Source: Polynucleobacter sp. UBA2650 (GTDB taxonomy: Bacteria; Pseudomonadota; Gammaproteobacteria; Burkholderiales; Burkholderiaceae). Taken from it: a DNA stretch of 6,786 bases. The stretch covers positions 1-6,786 of the forward strand of contig DENG01000092.1 of NCBI GenBank assembly GCA_002359975.1. The letters are read 5' to 3'. Both the position numbers and the translations under genes were made by a program. Under the pieces are notes generated by a model. It did no database searches, was not told where the DNA came from, and saw only the letters and a program-made list of their open reading frames with translations. Position 1 is the first letter of the stretch. Each line of letters opens with the position of its first letter. Below are positions 5,548-6,786 of this stretch, one piece after another.

Positions 5548-6783
5548 TTATAAAGTTCGAGTGCGATCGGCCGCAGCAATTTGAGCAGCGAGTTGATTCA
5601 TCACTTGTGGGACCGTAATAGCTTTCATGCAAACATTATCTTGGCAAGGGGTCTTGCGATGGTTAGCAGCGCTTACGCAAGGCGAACATGCTAATTGGGC
5701 TGTAATCGGAATCGATTTGCCAAGAGAGCCATATAACGCCGGGGTCTCTGGACCGAAGAGAACTACAGTATGTAAATCGGTGACCGAAGAGAAGTGGCCT
5801 GGGCCCGAGTCATTGGTAACCATCGCATGCGATAGGGTATATAGAGCTGGAAGTTCAGAGAAGCGCACGTGACCTGCAAAATTGATGGCATGTTTTACCT
5901 TGGCAGCTAAGCGTACCCCCTCAACATAAGTATGCTCTGCGGGTGAGCCCGTGATCAAAATGAGATCTTCGGGCCAGTGCTGATGTGTTGCAACGATCAG
6001 CTCTGAGAAGCGTTCTGGGGCCCAACGACGTTGCGGGAGCAAATCACTCGCATTCGGGTTAATTAAGATGATGCGTTGTTGACCATACTTAAACGGAATC
6101 ATGGCCTGTTGGGCTAGATTCTCAATACGGAGTCGCAGGTGTTGCTTGACCATTGGGTCAATGACTGCCTGCGCAAGCTCAATCTCTTGATCGGTGATGG
6201 CTATTTTGCTAAAGGGCCTTTCTTCTTCTTTTGCAAAAGCTGCATACACGAGCGATATAAAGTTCTTCGCAATATGAATATGCGGGTTGTAATGCACCTT
6301 ACGGGTTAGCATCGTGCCACGCCATAAACCTTCCCCATGAAAAATATCATAGCCAACACGCCTTCTCGCACCACATAGACCAGTCAGAAGCGCCGTGAAA
6401 CGAGAGAACAGTTCTAGATCAATCACTGTATCAATTCGATAAAAACGTGCCTTCACTAAGAAGCGCAAAGTATCGAAAGCTAACTTCCACAAGCTAGAGG
6501 AATCAATTGTAAAAATATGGTTGGGATGAACGGTATTTAACAAACCAAGACTGGCAGCATTGCTCTTGAATATAAGGAAGTAGATCTCGGCACCATTCGC
6601 TTGGGCTTTGCGCATAGCTGGATCCACCAAGATGGCGCTCCCCATTTCGGAGAGCTCAATAAAGAGAAGCTTTTTAGGATCGCCCGACCGTGTAAATGGC
6701 CTAGAAAGGATATCCAGTAAGGCAACAATGGGGCTAGCAATCGCACAAAGTGGCACCCCTACCCAGTGATCAATGGTCCGCAT
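5548..6783 (-). CDS. Glycosyltransferase family 9 (heptosyltransferase-like) protein
   Basis: This 411-residue GT-B fold protein resembles ADP-heptose:LPS heptosyltransferases, which add sugars to the LPS core at the cytoplasmic face of the inner membrane. A hydrophobic N-terminal stretch (about residues 8–26) could associate with the membrane. The N-terminal Rossmann domain begins KLLFIELSEMGSAIL (38–52), followed by ARRRVGYD (139–146). The C-terminal nucleotide-sugar domain has ILINPNASDLLPQRRW (239–254), LITGSP (276–281) and the GT9 phosphate-binding motif NDSGPGH (324–330). Two features are unusual next to WaaC/WaaF: Ser49 stands where the MGD loop Asp is expected, and C366, C369, C380 and C385 form CX2CX10CX4C near the end. 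It is also longer than WaaC/WaaF (about 320–350). The ATG is three bases from the window edge and the preceding codon is open, so a slightly longer N-terminus cannot be excluded. The acceptor and donor sugar are unknown. Confidence 0.85.
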   Translation of the reverse strand: MRTIDHWVGVPLCAIASPIVALLDILSRPFTRSGDPKKLLFIELSEMGSAILVDPAMRKAQANGAEIYFLIFKSNAASLGLLNTVHPNHIFTIDSSSLWKLAFDTLRFLVKARFYRIDTVIDLELFSRFTALLTGLCGARRRVGYDIFHGEGLWRGTMLTRKVHYNPHIHIAKNFISLVYAAFAKEEERPFSKIAITDQEIELAQAVIDPMVKQHLRLRIENLAQQAMIPFKYGQQRIILINPNASDLLPQRRWAPERFSELIVATHQHWPEDLILITGSPAEHTYVEGVRLAAKVKHAINFAGHVRFSELPALYTLSHAMVTNDSGPGHFSSVTDLHTVVLFGPETPALYGSLGKSIPITAQLACSPCVSAANHRKTPCQDNVCMKAITVPQVMNQLAAQIAAADRTRTL

Positions 6784-6786
6784 TGC

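Noticed and set aside
5535..5579. Longer PAP2 start at the TTG at 5579.
   Set aside because: It would overlap the GT9 gene by 32 bases with a rare start codon and add a polar extension ahead of the first membrane span; the ATG at 5534 is simpler, though not proven.
5627..5872. 81-codon plus-strand open frame opposite the GT9 gene.
   Set aside because: It lies wholly antisense to a well-supported gene, has no recognisable domain, and its composition looks like a shadow frame.
1..6786. A hidden new system such as a defence island, toxin–antitoxin pair, mobile element or RNA element.
   Set aside because: Nearly every base is accounted for by recognisable housekeeping or envelope genes, gaps are 25 bases or less, and there are no repeats, transposase remnants or compositional breaks visible by eye.

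Overview
The window looks like ordinary chromosome from a freshwater-type betaproteobacterium of the Burkholderiales, most like Polynucleobacter or a close relative. That placement is inferred from recalled resemblance of the proteins and gene order, not from a database search. The particular support is the long CX14CX2C form of QueE, the long (about 158-residue) QueD, and the guaA–queE–queD–tadA–ldcA order. Coding density is extreme. The longest gap between genes is 25 bases, and no stretch of 300 bases lacks a gene. I see no RNA gene, mobile element, CRISPR array, attachment site or convincing terminator.

The plus-strand block (1–3918) reads guaA (3' part only), queE, queD, tadA, ldcA and a secreted SOUL/heme-binding-like protein. 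From queE onward every stop overlaps the next start (by 1, 1, 4 and 7 bases), so this is almost certainly one translationally coupled operon. Its theme is partly guanine metabolism and tRNA wobble-base modification. GuaA makes GMP; QueD and QueE make deazaguanine intermediates that come from GTP and end as queuosine at G34; TadA makes inosine at A34 of tRNA-Arg. LdcA (murein tripeptide recycling) and the SOUL protein share the transcript without an obvious functional link.

The minus-strand block (6783 down to 3902) reads a family 9 glycosyltransferase (heptosyltransferase-like), a PAP2-family membrane phosphatase and rlmJ (23S rRNA m6A2030 methyltransferase). These are also packed tightly (13-base gap, then an 8-base overlap). 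The first two suggest envelope glycan or lipid work; the third is ribosome modification.

The two blocks converge and their coding ends overlap by 17 bases (3902–3918), leaving no room for a normal intergenic terminator.

I do not see a previously undescribed system. The points most worth a second look are the GT9 protein, which lacks the usual active-site Asp in its N-terminal loop and has a four-cysteine C-terminal motif; the near-identical tandem 18-residue repeat inside the SOUL protein; and the overlapping convergent gene ends.
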